The translations under genes were made by a program, and so were the position numbers. This document shows, one piece after another, positions 34,990 through 43,002 of a stretch of 64,000 bases of DNA. Numbering within the stretch: position 1 is the first letter of the stretch; each line of letters starts with the position of its first letter. Below the pieces are notes generated by a model that was given only the letters and a program-made list of their open reading frames with translations, searched no databases and was not told the DNA's origin. The stretch is from an uncultured bacterium (GTDB lineage Bacteria > Planctomycetota > JAJSAM01 > JAJVHW01): NCBI GenBank assembly GCA_937996235.1, contig CALKVK010000009.1:186001-250000 (forward strand). Direction: 5' to 3'.

Positions 34990-36162
34990 ATGCTGCACCG
35001 GCTCGTCGTCCCCTACCGCATCGACCGCGAGGACGGCACCGACGTCCGGGTGCCGGACATCCCGGCCGGCTGGGAGTTCGAGCAGTTGACCGCGCTGACG
35101 GACGTCATGCCCGGCGGGCGGCCGATCCCGGCCTACCGTGCGCGCCGGGCGTGCATCGCGGTTGACCGCGACCCGGCCGAGGTCGCGGCCCTCGTGGCGT
35201 CCTACGCGAGCGCCGGACGCGCGTCGGAGATCCAGGTGGACGCACCGACCGGACTCGCGCAGCAGCGGTGGAGCGTGCGGCACAGCTCCCCGACCGCGGC
35301 GCGCGCGTGGTCGGTGCGCCGCGATGCCTACATGGCCCCGTTCCTCGCGCAGCTCGAGGCCGACGACGCGGCGCACGGGGCCGTCGCGGCCGGACCGGCC
35401 GTGCGCGCGCCGGCGTGGCTCCTGCCGCTCCTCGTGGGCGTGGGCACGTACGCGCTCGCGCGCTGCGCCGGTCTCCACGGCCACGAGGGCTTCGCGCCGC
35501 TGCTCGGGTTCGTGACGTCGGGCGGGACCGTGCTCGCCGAGGATGCGTTCAGCGGCTCGGCCGGCGCCGACATCCACGGGCGCACCGCGGACACGACGGA
35601 TCCGGGCGGGACGTGGCAGACGTACGGCGGCGCGAACGGCCTCGAGCTCGACGGCACGGGCGGCACGACGAACAACGGCGCGTCCGCCATCGCGAACGAG
35701 GTCGGCGCGATCTCCGGGCTGTCCGGCTCGCTCGGCAGTCAGTTCAGCGAGACGAAGGAAGCCGCGCGCAACGCCGTCTGCGTCTGCACGCTCGTCGACT
35801 ACGGCGCCGGGACGGGCTACGGGGCGCGCATGGGCGGCTCGGCCCGCGTCTACCGCTTCGACGGCGGCAGCAACACGCAGATCGCGAGCGGCGCGGCGTC
35901 CGCGGCCGGCACCCGCGCACTCTGTCTCGAGTCGATCGCGGGCACGCACAGCGTCTACGACGGTGCTCCGGGCAGCTACCTGACGAGCGGCTCGGCGCTC
36001 ACGTCCGCGTCGGACTCGACGTACACCGCCGGGAGGCCGGGCATCGGGCAGATCATCGTCATCGCGTCGATGCTGCTCAACTCGTGGCGCGGCGGGTCGT
36101 TCGGGGGCGCACCGTCCGGGCCCGCGCCGAACAGCCTGATGATGATGGGCGTCGGCATCTGA
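34990..36162 (+). CDS. fibre/receptor-binding-like protein with a jelly-roll-like domain
   Basis: 390 residues from ATG 34990. The N-terminal 125 residues are mixed, then one hydrophobic helix appears near residue 145 (APAWLLPLLVGVGTYAL). The rest is a beta-rich domain starting LAEDAFSGSAGADIHGRT and WQTYGGANGLELDGTGGT, with many Gly, Ser and Thr. 'D-x-F-S-G-S...G-R-x-A-D...W' is the pattern of LamG-like phage fibre or adhesion domains. It ends RGGSFGGAPSGP followed by a short hydrophobic tail. A tail fibre or surface adhesin role is likely, but the membrane helix is unusual for a virion fibre. Confidence 0.55.
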   Translation: MLHRLVVPYRIDREDGTDVRVPDIPAGWEFEQLTALTDVMPGGRPIPAYRARRACIAVDRDPAEVAALVASYASAGRASEIQVDAPTGLAQQRWSVRHSSPTAARAWSVRRDAYMAPFLAQLEADDAAHGAVAAGPAVRAPAWLLPLLVGVGTYALARCAGLHGHEGFAPLLGFVTSGGTVLAEDAFSGSAGADIHGRTADTTDPGGTWQTYGGANGLELDGTGGTTNNGASAIANEVGAISGLSGSLGSQFSETKEAARNAVCVCTLVDYGAGTGYGARMGGSARVYRFDGGSNTQIASGAASAAGTRALCLESIAGTHSVYDGAPGSYLTSGSALTSASDSTYTAGRPGIGQIIVIASMLLNSWRGGSFGGAPSGPAPNSLMMMGVGI

Positions 36163-36175
36163 CGCTGCGCCGCCG

Positions 36176-36355
36176 TCACAGGTCGAGCGGCCAGTCCTCC
36201 GGGAGCTGCAGCGGCGGCTCGACGTAGTGGTCGGCGTGGCGCCGGCGGAGGGCGTCGAGCACCGTCACCACCGACTCGGCGTCGCCCTGGACGTGGACCC
36301 AGGCACCGCAGGTGCAGCGGAACGAACGGTGCGTCGGCTCGGCGTGGTCGTCCAT
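36176..36355 (-). CDS. short protein with Cys pair
   Basis: 59 residues from ATG 36355; a start 33 bp upstream is also possible. It reads MDDHAEPTHRSFRCTCGAWVHVQGD, with CTCG and a second helical half VVTVLDALRRRHADHY, which suggests a small zinc-binding or helical regulator. No family recognised. Confidence 0.45.
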   Translation of the reverse strand: MDDHAEPTHRSFRCTCGAWVHVQGDAESVVTVLDALRRRHADHYVEPPLQLPEDWPLDL

Positions 36356-36446
36356 CGCGGCAGGATCGCACAGACAGGCCGCCGTCAACGAGAGCGGCCC
36401 CCGCCGCCACGAGGACGACGGGGGCCGCAGGCGCCACGCGCTCGTG

Positions 36447-36764
36447 CTACTCGGGCTGCACCATGAACTGCGCGAGCGCGATCCCGCCCATGCGGAGCAG
36501 CGTGGCCTCGCGCACGACCGGCCCGTCGTCGTCGATCTCGACGTCCATCTCGAGGCCCGAGGCGGCGCCGATCGTGAAGGTGGCGAGGCGCTTCCACCGC
36601 TCGTCGCCGAGAAGATCAGCGGGCGCGCGGTGGGCGTAGTCCTGCCACGTCCCGCCGCGCTCGTGCGCCACGAGCTGGTAAGCCGCGGCGCGCGCGATGC
36701 GGCCGACGAGGTCCGCGATGTCCTCGTCGGAGTAGCCGAGGGCGTGCAGTTCGGCGTTGTTCAT
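36447..36764 (-). CDS. hypothetical protein, leftward right-end cluster
   Basis: 105 residues beginning MNNAELHALGYSDEDIADLVGRIARAAAYQLVA. The N-terminus looks like a short helical domain; a beta-rich C-terminus (MDVEIDDDGPVVREATLLRMGGIALAQF) follows. It is 8 bp downstream of the 189-residue gene and so in its operon. No family recognised. Confidence 0.55.
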   Translation of the reverse strand: MNNAELHALGYSDEDIADLVGRIARAAAYQLVAHERGGTWQDYAHRAPADLLGDERWKRLATFTIGAASGLEMDVEIDDDGPVVREATLLRMGGIALAQFMVQPE

Positions 36765-36772
36765 CGCCGCCC

Positions 36773-37342
36773 CTACTCCACGCGCCCTTCGGCGTGCGCT
36801 CGGGCGAGACCGCGAAGGAACGCTTCCCTCCGGCGCGGCGGGATCATCGCTGCGCAGCCGGGCAGCCGCTCCGCGATCCACGACCATGCGGCGTCGATGT
36901 CGTCCGCCTCGAGGTGGCGGCAGAGCAGCCGCACGGCCGTCTCGTGGTCCCCCGCCTCGCTCACGTCCGGAACGTGCTCCATGACGTGCAGGCCCAGGTG
37001 GTAGCCGGGCAGCGAGTAGCCCTCGCGTCCACCTGCGCGGGCCGTGCGGCAGCAGCCGCGGAAGTAGCCGGGCACGCCGTAGAACACGGCCGGGCGGCCG
37101 GAGGCCCGTCGGGCGCGGATGTCCGCGACGCGCTCCGCGTAGTGCCGGATCAGCGACTCGCTGACGTCGCCGCGGCGCCATCCATTCGACGGGTTGACGA
37201 CGAGGCGCACGTCGGCCTCGAGCTGCGGGTCGTGCGGTCCCTGGCCGGCGCACGCGGCGTAGACACGCTGGACCGTGTCGCGGAACCGTGAGAGCCACGG
37301 CGAGGGCTCGGGCTCGGGAACGGGGGCATGGAGCGAAGGCAT
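36773..37342 (-). CDS. hypothetical protein with an aromatic-rich middle
   Basis: 189 residues, ATG preceded by AAGGAG. The region WLSRFRDTVQRVYAACAGQ is followed by SGRPAVFYGVPGYFRGCCRTAR, GREGYSLPGYHLGLHVMEHVP and ETAVRLLCRHLEADDIDAAWSWIAERL. The Cys/Tyr-rich middle might bind metal. No signal peptide. Function unknown; it lies between the fibre-like gene and the XRE-type regulator. Confidence 0.55.
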   Translation of the reverse strand: MPSLHAPVPEPEPSPWLSRFRDTVQRVYAACAGQGPHDPQLEADVRLVVNPSNGWRRGDVSESLIRHYAERVADIRARRASGRPAVFYGVPGYFRGCCRTARAGGREGYSLPGYHLGLHVMEHVPDVSEAGDHETAVRLLCRHLEADDIDAAWSWIAERLPGCAAMIPPRRREAFLRGLARAHAEGRVE

Positions 37343-37572
37343 GGCAACTCCTTCCCGCGAGAGCGGGGAACGTGGTCCGTGGAGTGCCCGAGACCCTCCG
37401 GTTTCCCGTCGCCGCACCGGGTCTCGAGGCTGCGCCGAAGCGGGCGCCCATGCCTTGCGTTTCGCGGCTGGCGAGAGAGTAGCCGAGCGGACCGAGCAGC
37501 ACAAGGTGGTGGTCGAAGCCCGGGGCACGCGCGCTGGCGCACCCCGGGCCGCGCAGGACGCCGCAGGACGCC

Positions 37573-38289
37573 TCAGGCCGCGGAGCCGACTCCCGCGCCG
37601 TCCGGAACCTCGCACGCACGCGAGGTCCGCGTCAGGAGCGCCGCGCGCGCCGCGCGCACGTCCTCGGCCGTCCGCGGCGTCACGGGCGACAGGTAGCCCG
37701 GCAGGGCCGCCACGGCGCCGCCCGGCTCGGCGTGCAGGACGCCGAGGATGCGCAGCAGCTCCTCGGTCGACCCGGGCAGCTCGCCCGACTCCGCCATCTC
37801 CCAGGCCCGCGGGTGCAGGCGCCCGCGCGTCGCGGCGTCCTCGAGGCTCAGGCCGAGCGCCTCGCGTCCGGCCCGGATGCGGTCCCCGTCGAGGCGGCAC
37901 CCGGTCACGGCCTCGGCCGCCGCTTCCTCGTGGTCGTCGCGGTCCGGCTGCTCGTGCAGCGCGTCGAGGCGGGCCGCCTCGAACCGCGTGTCGAGGAGCA
38001 GTTCGGCGAGCGTCACACGCAGCGCGGTCGCGTAGCGCGCGGCGTCGCTGACGCGCGGCTCGTCGGCGCTCCGGGCGTTGTCGGCGCTGTTCGTGTCCTC
38101 GTGGACGGCCACGAGCGCGGCCGGCACGTCCACGATCTCGGCGAGCTGCCGGCGGGACAGGCCCGCCGCCTCCCGCAACTTCGTCAGGCGCGCGCCGTCC
38201 CAGACGGGCGCGGTCCACCGCACGTCGTCGGCCGTCGCGTAGCGGGCGGTCGTGTCGGCCGTGCGGGACGTCTCGTACATCGTCGTCAT
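37573..38289 (-). CDS. double-HTH (XRE-type) regulator at the right end of the element
   Basis: 238 residues starting MTTMYETSRTADTTARY, preceded by GGGAGAGA. Two helix-turn-helix-like domains are visible. The first, LTKLREAAGLSRRQLAEIVDVPAALVAVHEDT, covers about residues 36-67. The second, RAGREALGLSLEDAATRGRLHPRAWEMAESGELPGSTEELLRILG, covers about 150-195. Both follow the XRE order (helix, 'R-E-A-x-G-L-S', recognition helix). It probably represses the element's own promoters, a lysogeny-type switch. Its gene ends 139 bp from the att site. Confidence 0.72.
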   Translation of the reverse strand: MTTMYETSRTADTTARYATADDVRWTAPVWDGARLTKLREAAGLSRRQLAEIVDVPAALVAVHEDTNSADNARSADEPRVSDAARYATALRVTLAELLLDTRFEAARLDALHEQPDRDDHEEAAAEAVTGCRLDGDRIRAGREALGLSLEDAATRGRLHPRAWEMAESGELPGSTEELLRILGVLHAEPGGAVAALPGYLSPVTPRTAEDVRAARAALLTRTSRACEVPDGAGVGSAA

Positions 38290-38407
38290 CGTGGGTCTCT
38301 CCCAGCCCTTGCGGGCCAAGGGGCGGCGCCGCGTCGTGGGGCCGCAGCGCCGCCGGAGTCAGCGCACGCGAGGCGCTCCGGACGCCCGGAACACGTCCCC
38401 ACGTGCC

Positions 38408-38430
38408 GGGCGTAGCTTGCCGACCAACAG
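38408..38430. other. right attachment junction of the integrated element
   Basis: The 21-bp arm 38408-38428 reads GGGCGT-AG-CTTGCC-G-AC-C-A plus two bases and is followed by the AG at 38429-38430, after which comM resumes. On the complement the joined coding strand reads AAC GTT CT, that is HNV-L of the ComM Walker A region. Together with the left junction it defines a near-symmetric attP of 44 bp. Confidence 0.75.
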
Positions 38431-39078
38431 AACGTTATGTCGACCTGCCGCAGCCACGACGAGCGCGCGCTTCACGGCGTTCTGGCCGCGCACCTCGGCG
38501 AAGTCGCCGCGCGGCGCGCGGTCGCGCGGCGTCGTCGGCGGCGTCACCGCGGGCAGACGGCGGACGCCTGCCAGGTGCAGCACCGCGTCGGCCAGCGTCT
38601 CCACCGCATGGACGGGGACGGACGTCGCGAGCGCGGCCTCGCCGGCGTTCGCAGGCGGCGCGAGGATCTCGGTCAGACCGCGCGGCGCCGCCGTGGACGC
38701 GAGCAGGAACGCGCCGCGGACCGGGCGCACACGTCCGTCGAGCGCCAGCTCGCCGAACAGCAGCGCCTGACGGAGCGCCGCCGTCGGCACGACACCCTGC
38801 CCGGCCAGGATGCCCACCGCCATCGGCAGGTCGTGCGCCGCCCCGACCTTCGGCGTGCCCGCCGGCGCGAGGTTGACGACCACGAGCCCGCGCGGGAACT
38901 CGTAGCCGCTCGCGGCGAGCGCCGAGCGCACGCGGTCGCGCGCCTCGCGGCCCGCCGCGTCGGGCAGCCCGACGACGTCGAAGCGCGGCGTCGCGTCGCG
39001 GAGCTGCACCTCGACCTCGGTGGGCTCCCCGTGGGCTCCGCGGGTGCAGGCGGAATGGCAGCGAGCGAGGTCGTTCAC
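38431..39078 (-). pseudogene. comM: comM, 5' fragment
   Basis: Encodes the first 216 residues of ComM/YifB from a GTG at 39078 with GGGAG upstream. The N-terminal domain shows TEVEVQLRDATPRFDVVGLPDAAGREARDRVRSALAASGYEFP and VNLAPAGTPKVGAAHDLPMAVGIL, and the start of the AAA module ends in ALVVAAAGRHNVLLV. Translation then enters the element and stops 71 bp later (after GKLRPARGDVFRASGAPRVR), giving a truncated 239-residue polypeptide without the Walker A lysine. The missing C-terminal part is at 19977-20825. Confidence 0.92.
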
Positions 39079-39512
39079 GGCGGCTCTCCCGTACGTCGTA
39101 GGAAGGGACGGCCGCGCAGGCGGCGTCTCCAGGCGTGGCAGGTCACGGCGCCGGCGCGGGCCGGGCCGCACCGCGGCGCAGGGCGACGGATCGTGGCGCG
39201 GGACCGACGGCGGACGGGACCGCACCGTGCGATCCGCGCCGGAGGGCGCCGACGGGCGAAGCGTCCGCGCGGCCGTCGTTCCCGGAGTCCCCCTGCGTCG
39301 AACGCGACCGGCCTGCCGCCGATCTGGAGCGGCGCCCGACGCCCCGTGCAGCGAGCGCCCCGTACCGGAGGTCGCGCGAGCGGCCCCGAAGTGACATCGC
39401 CCCTCGATCACGCTCCGCCCGGAACGCAGACGGGCGCGAGTTCCATCTGACCTTAGTCTCTGCCGAGCACGGCGGGTATCGGTCCCGGCGTGCCCACCGA
39501 CCAGGAGCACCG
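39079..39512. other. divergent intergenic region between comM and the S41 protease gene
   Basis: No credible coding frame. It should hold promoters for comM (leftward) and the protease (rightward). Composition is uniformly GC-rich apart from GACCTTAGTCTCTGCC near 39450. No -10/-35 pair or operator could be assigned with confidence. Confidence 0.35.
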
Positions 39513-41966
39513 ATGCCCCTTCCGCGTCCCCGCCGCACCGCTCTCGTCCTGGCCGTCGTCGCGCTCGCCGCGTGCCTCTGCAGCACGACCGTCCGAGCGC
39601 AGGAGGCGCACGACGAGGAGCTGAAGATGCTCGTCGAGTCCGTCGCCACGGCCGAGGACGCCGGCTACGCGTGGAACGACGCCGTGAAGCTGTCGGCGTA
39701 CCGTGCCAAGGCCACGCCGCTCGTGCTCGACGCCGTCGCCTCGGAGGCGACCACGCCGCTCGGACGCGTCGCGCTGGCGCGGGTCCTCGCCGATCTCGGC
39801 GAGCGCGACCGCGCCACGCAGGCGCTCCTCGACGTCGCCACCTCCGACGCGCCCGTCGCGCTGCGGACCGAGGCCGTGCGCATGCTCGTCGGGATCGCCG
39901 ACGACACCTGCGAGGACCGCCTCTGGCAGCTCGTCGACGACACGCTCGATCCGCGCCTCAAGGCCACGACCGCGCAGACGCTCTGGCTGCTCACGAAGGA
40001 CCTCAAGGCGAAGGCGCTGATGCGCGAGCTGCTGCGCTCCGACAGCTTCGACCTGCAGGTGGCGGGCGCGCTCGCGATGGCCGAGGTCGGCGACACGGGG
40101 ACCGACGTGAGCGGCGTGCTGCAGCGCATCCGGCGCGAGCCGACCGAGCGCGGTCGCCTCGCCGAGGCGCTGCTGGCGAAGGCCGAGTGGATGCGCATCC
40201 ACACGGCCGTCGAGGAGGTGCCCGCGCCGACGCCGCCCGCGGAGGCGACGCAGCCGAACCACGACGGCGGGCCCTCCGATCCGCTCGAGGCCATCGTGTA
40301 CGAGGTGCTGTCGCGCGTGCGGCAGAACTACGTGGACCCCGAGAAGCTGGCCGACACGAAGCTCTGGGAGGGCGCCGCGCGCGGGCTGGTCGCTGCGATC
40401 GGCGATCCGCACACGTCGTTCCAGAGCGCCGAGGAGCGCGAGGACTGGACCGACAACCTGACGAAGGAGTACGGCGGGATCGGCGCGTACGTCGGCTACG
40501 ACAAGGAGAACTTCTTCGTCGTGACGCGGCCGATGTTCGGCAGCCCCGCGTGGAAGAACCAGCTGAAGTCGGGCGACCGCGTGATCAGCGTGGACGGCTG
40601 GCAGACGATCGGTCAGGAACTCGACGAGATCGTCAAGCACCTGCGCGGGCCCGCCGGGACCGACGTGACGATCGAGGTCGTGCGCCGCGGCTGGACCGAG
40701 CCGCGCAAGATCACGCTGCGCCGCGCGCAGATCCACGTCCCGACCGTGTACGCGGCCATGCTCCCGGGCTCCGTCGGCTACGTGCTCGTGGACAACTTCG
40801 CGCGCGACACCGCGGAGGAGTTCCAGATCGCCATCGAGAAGCTGCAGAAGGACGGCGCCACCGCGCTCGTCCTCGACCTGCGCTGGAACAGCGGCGGCTA
40901 CCTGCGCACCGCTCAGCAGATGGCCGATTACCTGCTGCCGCCCAACCGCCTCGTCGTCGAGACGGCCGGGCGCCCGAACGTCACGCGCGACGAGGTCTAC
41001 ATCACGCGCGGATCCTCGACGACGTGGAGCCGCAGCGTGCCGATGCGCGTGCTCGTGAACGGCGGCAGCGCCAGCGCGAGCGAGATCCTCTCGGGCTGCC
41101 TGCAGGTGCACGGCCGGGCGCGCATCGTCGGCCTGCGGACCTTCGGCAAGGGCAGCGTGCAGAACGCGTTCCCGATCTTCGCGCGGCCGTTCGCGGAGCC
41201 GTACACCGACACGAACCGCAACGGCACGTGGGACGACGACGAGCCGTACAACGACTCGAACGGCAACGGCCGCTGGGATCCGGGCGAGCCGCTCGCCGAC
41301 TACGACCGGAGCGGCGCGTGGACGGCGGCCGAGCCCTACGAGGACCTGAACGGCAACGGCCACTTCGACTTCCCGGCCGTGAAGATCACGATCGCGAAGT
41401 ACTACGTCGGCAACAAGGTGGGAGCGCACCAGATCAACCCCCACCGCGAGGAGATGATCGTCGCGGGGCGGCGCGAGTGGCTGGGCGGGATCGAGCCCGA
41501 CGTGCCCGTCGACTCCGACGAGCTCGACGGCTGGAGAGCCGAGGCGATCGCGAAGCTCGAGGAGAAGGGCGTCTTCGACGACTACCTGAAGCCGCTCTTC
41601 GCGTCGCAGCGCGACACCATGATCGGCATTGCGCAGGGTCCGGCCGACGACCCCACCGTCTACCCCGGCTTCGAGGCGTTCTACGCATCTCTCGGCACGC
41701 AGCTCTCGACCGGCGACGTCGCGTACTGGCTGCACGCCCGCACGCGTGCGCTCGCCAGCGACGAGGTCGGCCGCCTGCTCGTTGGCGACTGGGCCGTGGA
41801 CGCGCAGCTCCAGCGCGCGCTCGCGGACCTCGCCGATCACGACGCGAGCTTCACGCTGCCCGAGGTGCTCGCGTTCTCGCGCACGCGGACGTACGACGTG
41901 CCGCCCACCTACGACCCGGCCGCGCTCGCGGCCGCGCGTCCGGTGCGCGCCGCCGACGGCCGCTGA
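39513..41966 (+). CDS. secreted S41 C-terminal processing protease with Ca-binding-like loops
   Basis: 817 residues. A signal peptide ends near VRAQ (residue 30). Residues 35-230 are HEAT/armadillo-like helical repeats. A PDZ domain with KSGDRVISVDGW lies near 345-420. The S41 catalytic domain has Ser in VNGGSASASEI near residue 521 and Lys in FGKGSVQ near 546. An insert right after it (about 566-619) carries EF-hand-like loops: DTNRNGTWDDDE, DSNGNGRWDPGE, DYDRSGAWTAAE and DLNGNGHFD. It probably degrades or processes envelope proteins, possibly under calcium control. The arrangement recalls CtpA/Prc. Confidence 0.9.
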   Translation: MPLPRPRRTALVLAVVALAACLCSTTVRAQEAHDEELKMLVESVATAEDAGYAWNDAVKLSAYRAKATPLVLDAVASEATTPLGRVALARVLADLGERDRATQALLDVATSDAPVALRTEAVRMLVGIADDTCEDRLWQLVDDTLDPRLKATTAQTLWLLTKDLKAKALMRELLRSDSFDLQVAGALAMAEVGDTGTDVSGVLQRIRREPTERGRLAEALLAKAEWMRIHTAVEEVPAPTPPAEATQPNHDGGPSDPLEAIVYEVLSRVRQNYVDPEKLADTKLWEGAARGLVAAIGDPHTSFQSAEEREDWTDNLTKEYGGIGAYVGYDKENFFVVTRPMFGSPAWKNQLKSGDRVISVDGWQTIGQELDEIVKHLRGPAGTDVTIEVVRRGWTEPRKITLRRAQIHVPTVYAAMLPGSVGYVLVDNFARDTAEEFQIAIEKLQKDGATALVLDLRWNSGGYLRTAQQMADYLLPPNRLVVETAGRPNVTRDEVYITRGSSTTWSRSVPMRVLVNGGSASASEILSGCLQVHGRARIVGLRTFGKGSVQNAFPIFARPFAEPYTDTNRNGTWDDDEPYNDSNGNGRWDPGEPLADYDRSGAWTAAEPYEDLNGNGHFDFPAVKITIAKYYVGNKVGAHQINPHREEMIVAGRREWLGGIEPDVPVDSDELDGWRAEAIAKLEEKGVFDDYLKPLFASQRDTMIGIAQGPADDPTVYPGFEAFYASLGTQLSTGDVAYWLHARTRALASDEVGRLLVGDWAVDAQLQRALADLADHDASFTLPEVLAFSRTRTYDVPPTYDPAALAAARPVRAADGR

Positions 41967-42227
41967 CGCAGCAGCGCCGCGCGACGACGGCCAGCCCGCA
42001 TCGTTCACCAGGTCTCGCGGCGGGTGCGGCTGTGACGCCGTCAGATCGAGGCCTGCGTCCGTGACGCCTGCGGTACCACCAGGAGGCAGACCGTCCCGGC
42101 CGAGCCGGAGGCGCGAGATCAAGAAGGCGCGACGAAGTCGGGGTTGAACACCCCGTTCGAGGAGCGCCGACGCAGAGATCGCGACTCCGGCGACGCGCCG
42201 GGCGCGCGAGCTGGTGAACGATGCGGG

Positions 42228-42956
42228 CTACGACGTCAGCGCGGCGAAGAGACCGTGCCGCTCCGGACCGCCGCGCGACGCGCGGTGCGACCAGAGCGTG
42301 CCGCTGCACGCCGTGCAGCCCGGGACCCGGTCCTGCCGCTCGGCGCTCACGCCCGCCGCGGCGAGCGTGGCAGCGATCGCGGCGTGCAGGTCGAGCTGCC
42401 ACTTGCCGGGCCGCGCGCCGGCGGCGAACCAGGCGTCGGCGGCGTGACCGTGCGACTCGCGGAACGCGTCGCGCACGTCGTCCGAGACCTCGAAGCAGCA
42501 CGGGGCGATGCCCGGGAACAGGGCCGCGACGAGCCGCTCGCGCCGCGCGCCGAGCGTGACGAGCGCCTCGACGGCGACGCCCGCGATCCCCGCGACCGTG
42601 CCGCGCCAGCCCGAGTGCACGACCGCGAGCGCGGGCGCGTCCGCGTCGGCGAGCAGCAGCAGCGGGCAGTCGGCTCCCTGCACGAGCAGCACGAGTCCGC
42701 GCTCGGTGGTGGCGAGGCCGTCGGTCTCGGGGAGCGGTGCGCAGCCGGCGTGCCGGCCGTCGACGACCGCGACGCGCGCGCCGTGGACCTGGTGCGGCGC
42801 GACGAGCCGCGCGGCGGCGCAGCCGAGCAGCACCGCGGAGCGGGCACGGCGCGCGCGTGCGTCGGGGTCGGAGTGCGGTCCGACGCTCCCGTCGTCGCGC
42901 GTCGTCAGGCCGTGCCGGATCCCGGGGAGCGCGGCGAGCCGCCCGCTGCGGATCAT
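42228..42956 (-). CDS. pgeF: PgeF/YfiH-type polyphenol oxidase family protein (peptidoglycan editing factor)
   Basis: 242 residues. Family motifs: VAPHQVHGARV, LVQGADCPLLLLADADAPALAVVHSGWRGT, and the metal/active-site Cys region PGIAPCCFEV near residue 157, with a C-terminal RHG motif (GGPERHGLFA). The family, formerly called laccase domain or CNF1/YfiH, removes wrongly incorporated L-Ser from peptidoglycan precursors or shows adenosine-related activity. It is the last gene before the 3' region of the S41 gene, with a 261-bp convergent gap. Confidence 0.9.
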   Translation of the reverse strand: MIRSGRLAALPGIRHGLTTRDDGSVGPHSDPDARARRARSAVLLGCAAARLVAPHQVHGARVAVVDGRHAGCAPLPETDGLATTERGLVLLVQGADCPLLLLADADAPALAVVHSGWRGTVAGIAGVAVEALVTLGARRERLVAALFPGIAPCCFEVSDDVRDAFRESHGHAADAWFAAGARPGKWQLDLHAAIAATLAAAGVSAERQDRVPGCTACSGTLWSHRASRGGPERHGLFAALTS

Positions 42957-43002
42957 CGACGCTGCGCGCTCACCGCGTCGCCCCCACCTCGCGGGAGGAC
43001 GC

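Larger units (their letters stand above)
20824..38430. mobile_element. 17.6-kb serine-integrase element inserted in comM
   Basis: The segment between the two AG copies is 17,605 bp and interrupts comM; deleting it restores a 1,497-bp in-frame comM. It encodes a large serine integrase, a primase-helicase, an HTH protein, an AbiTii-type protein, a control/origin-like intergenic region, a rightward operon with a tail-chaperone-like and a tape-measure-like gene, and a rightmost XRE-type double-HTH regulator. No terminase, portal, capsid or lysis genes were recognised. It could be a satellite of a tailed phage, a decayed prophage, or a phage group with unrecognised head genes. Confidence 0.9.

Noticed and set aside
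20815..38424. CCGAC as the 5-bp direct-repeat core of the att sites
   Set aside because: It is the longest identity between the junctions (20815-20819 and 38420-38424), but a dyad search places the inverted arms symmetrically around AG at 20824-20825 / 38429-38430, which also fits the serine-integrase model. Excised comM is the same with either choice.
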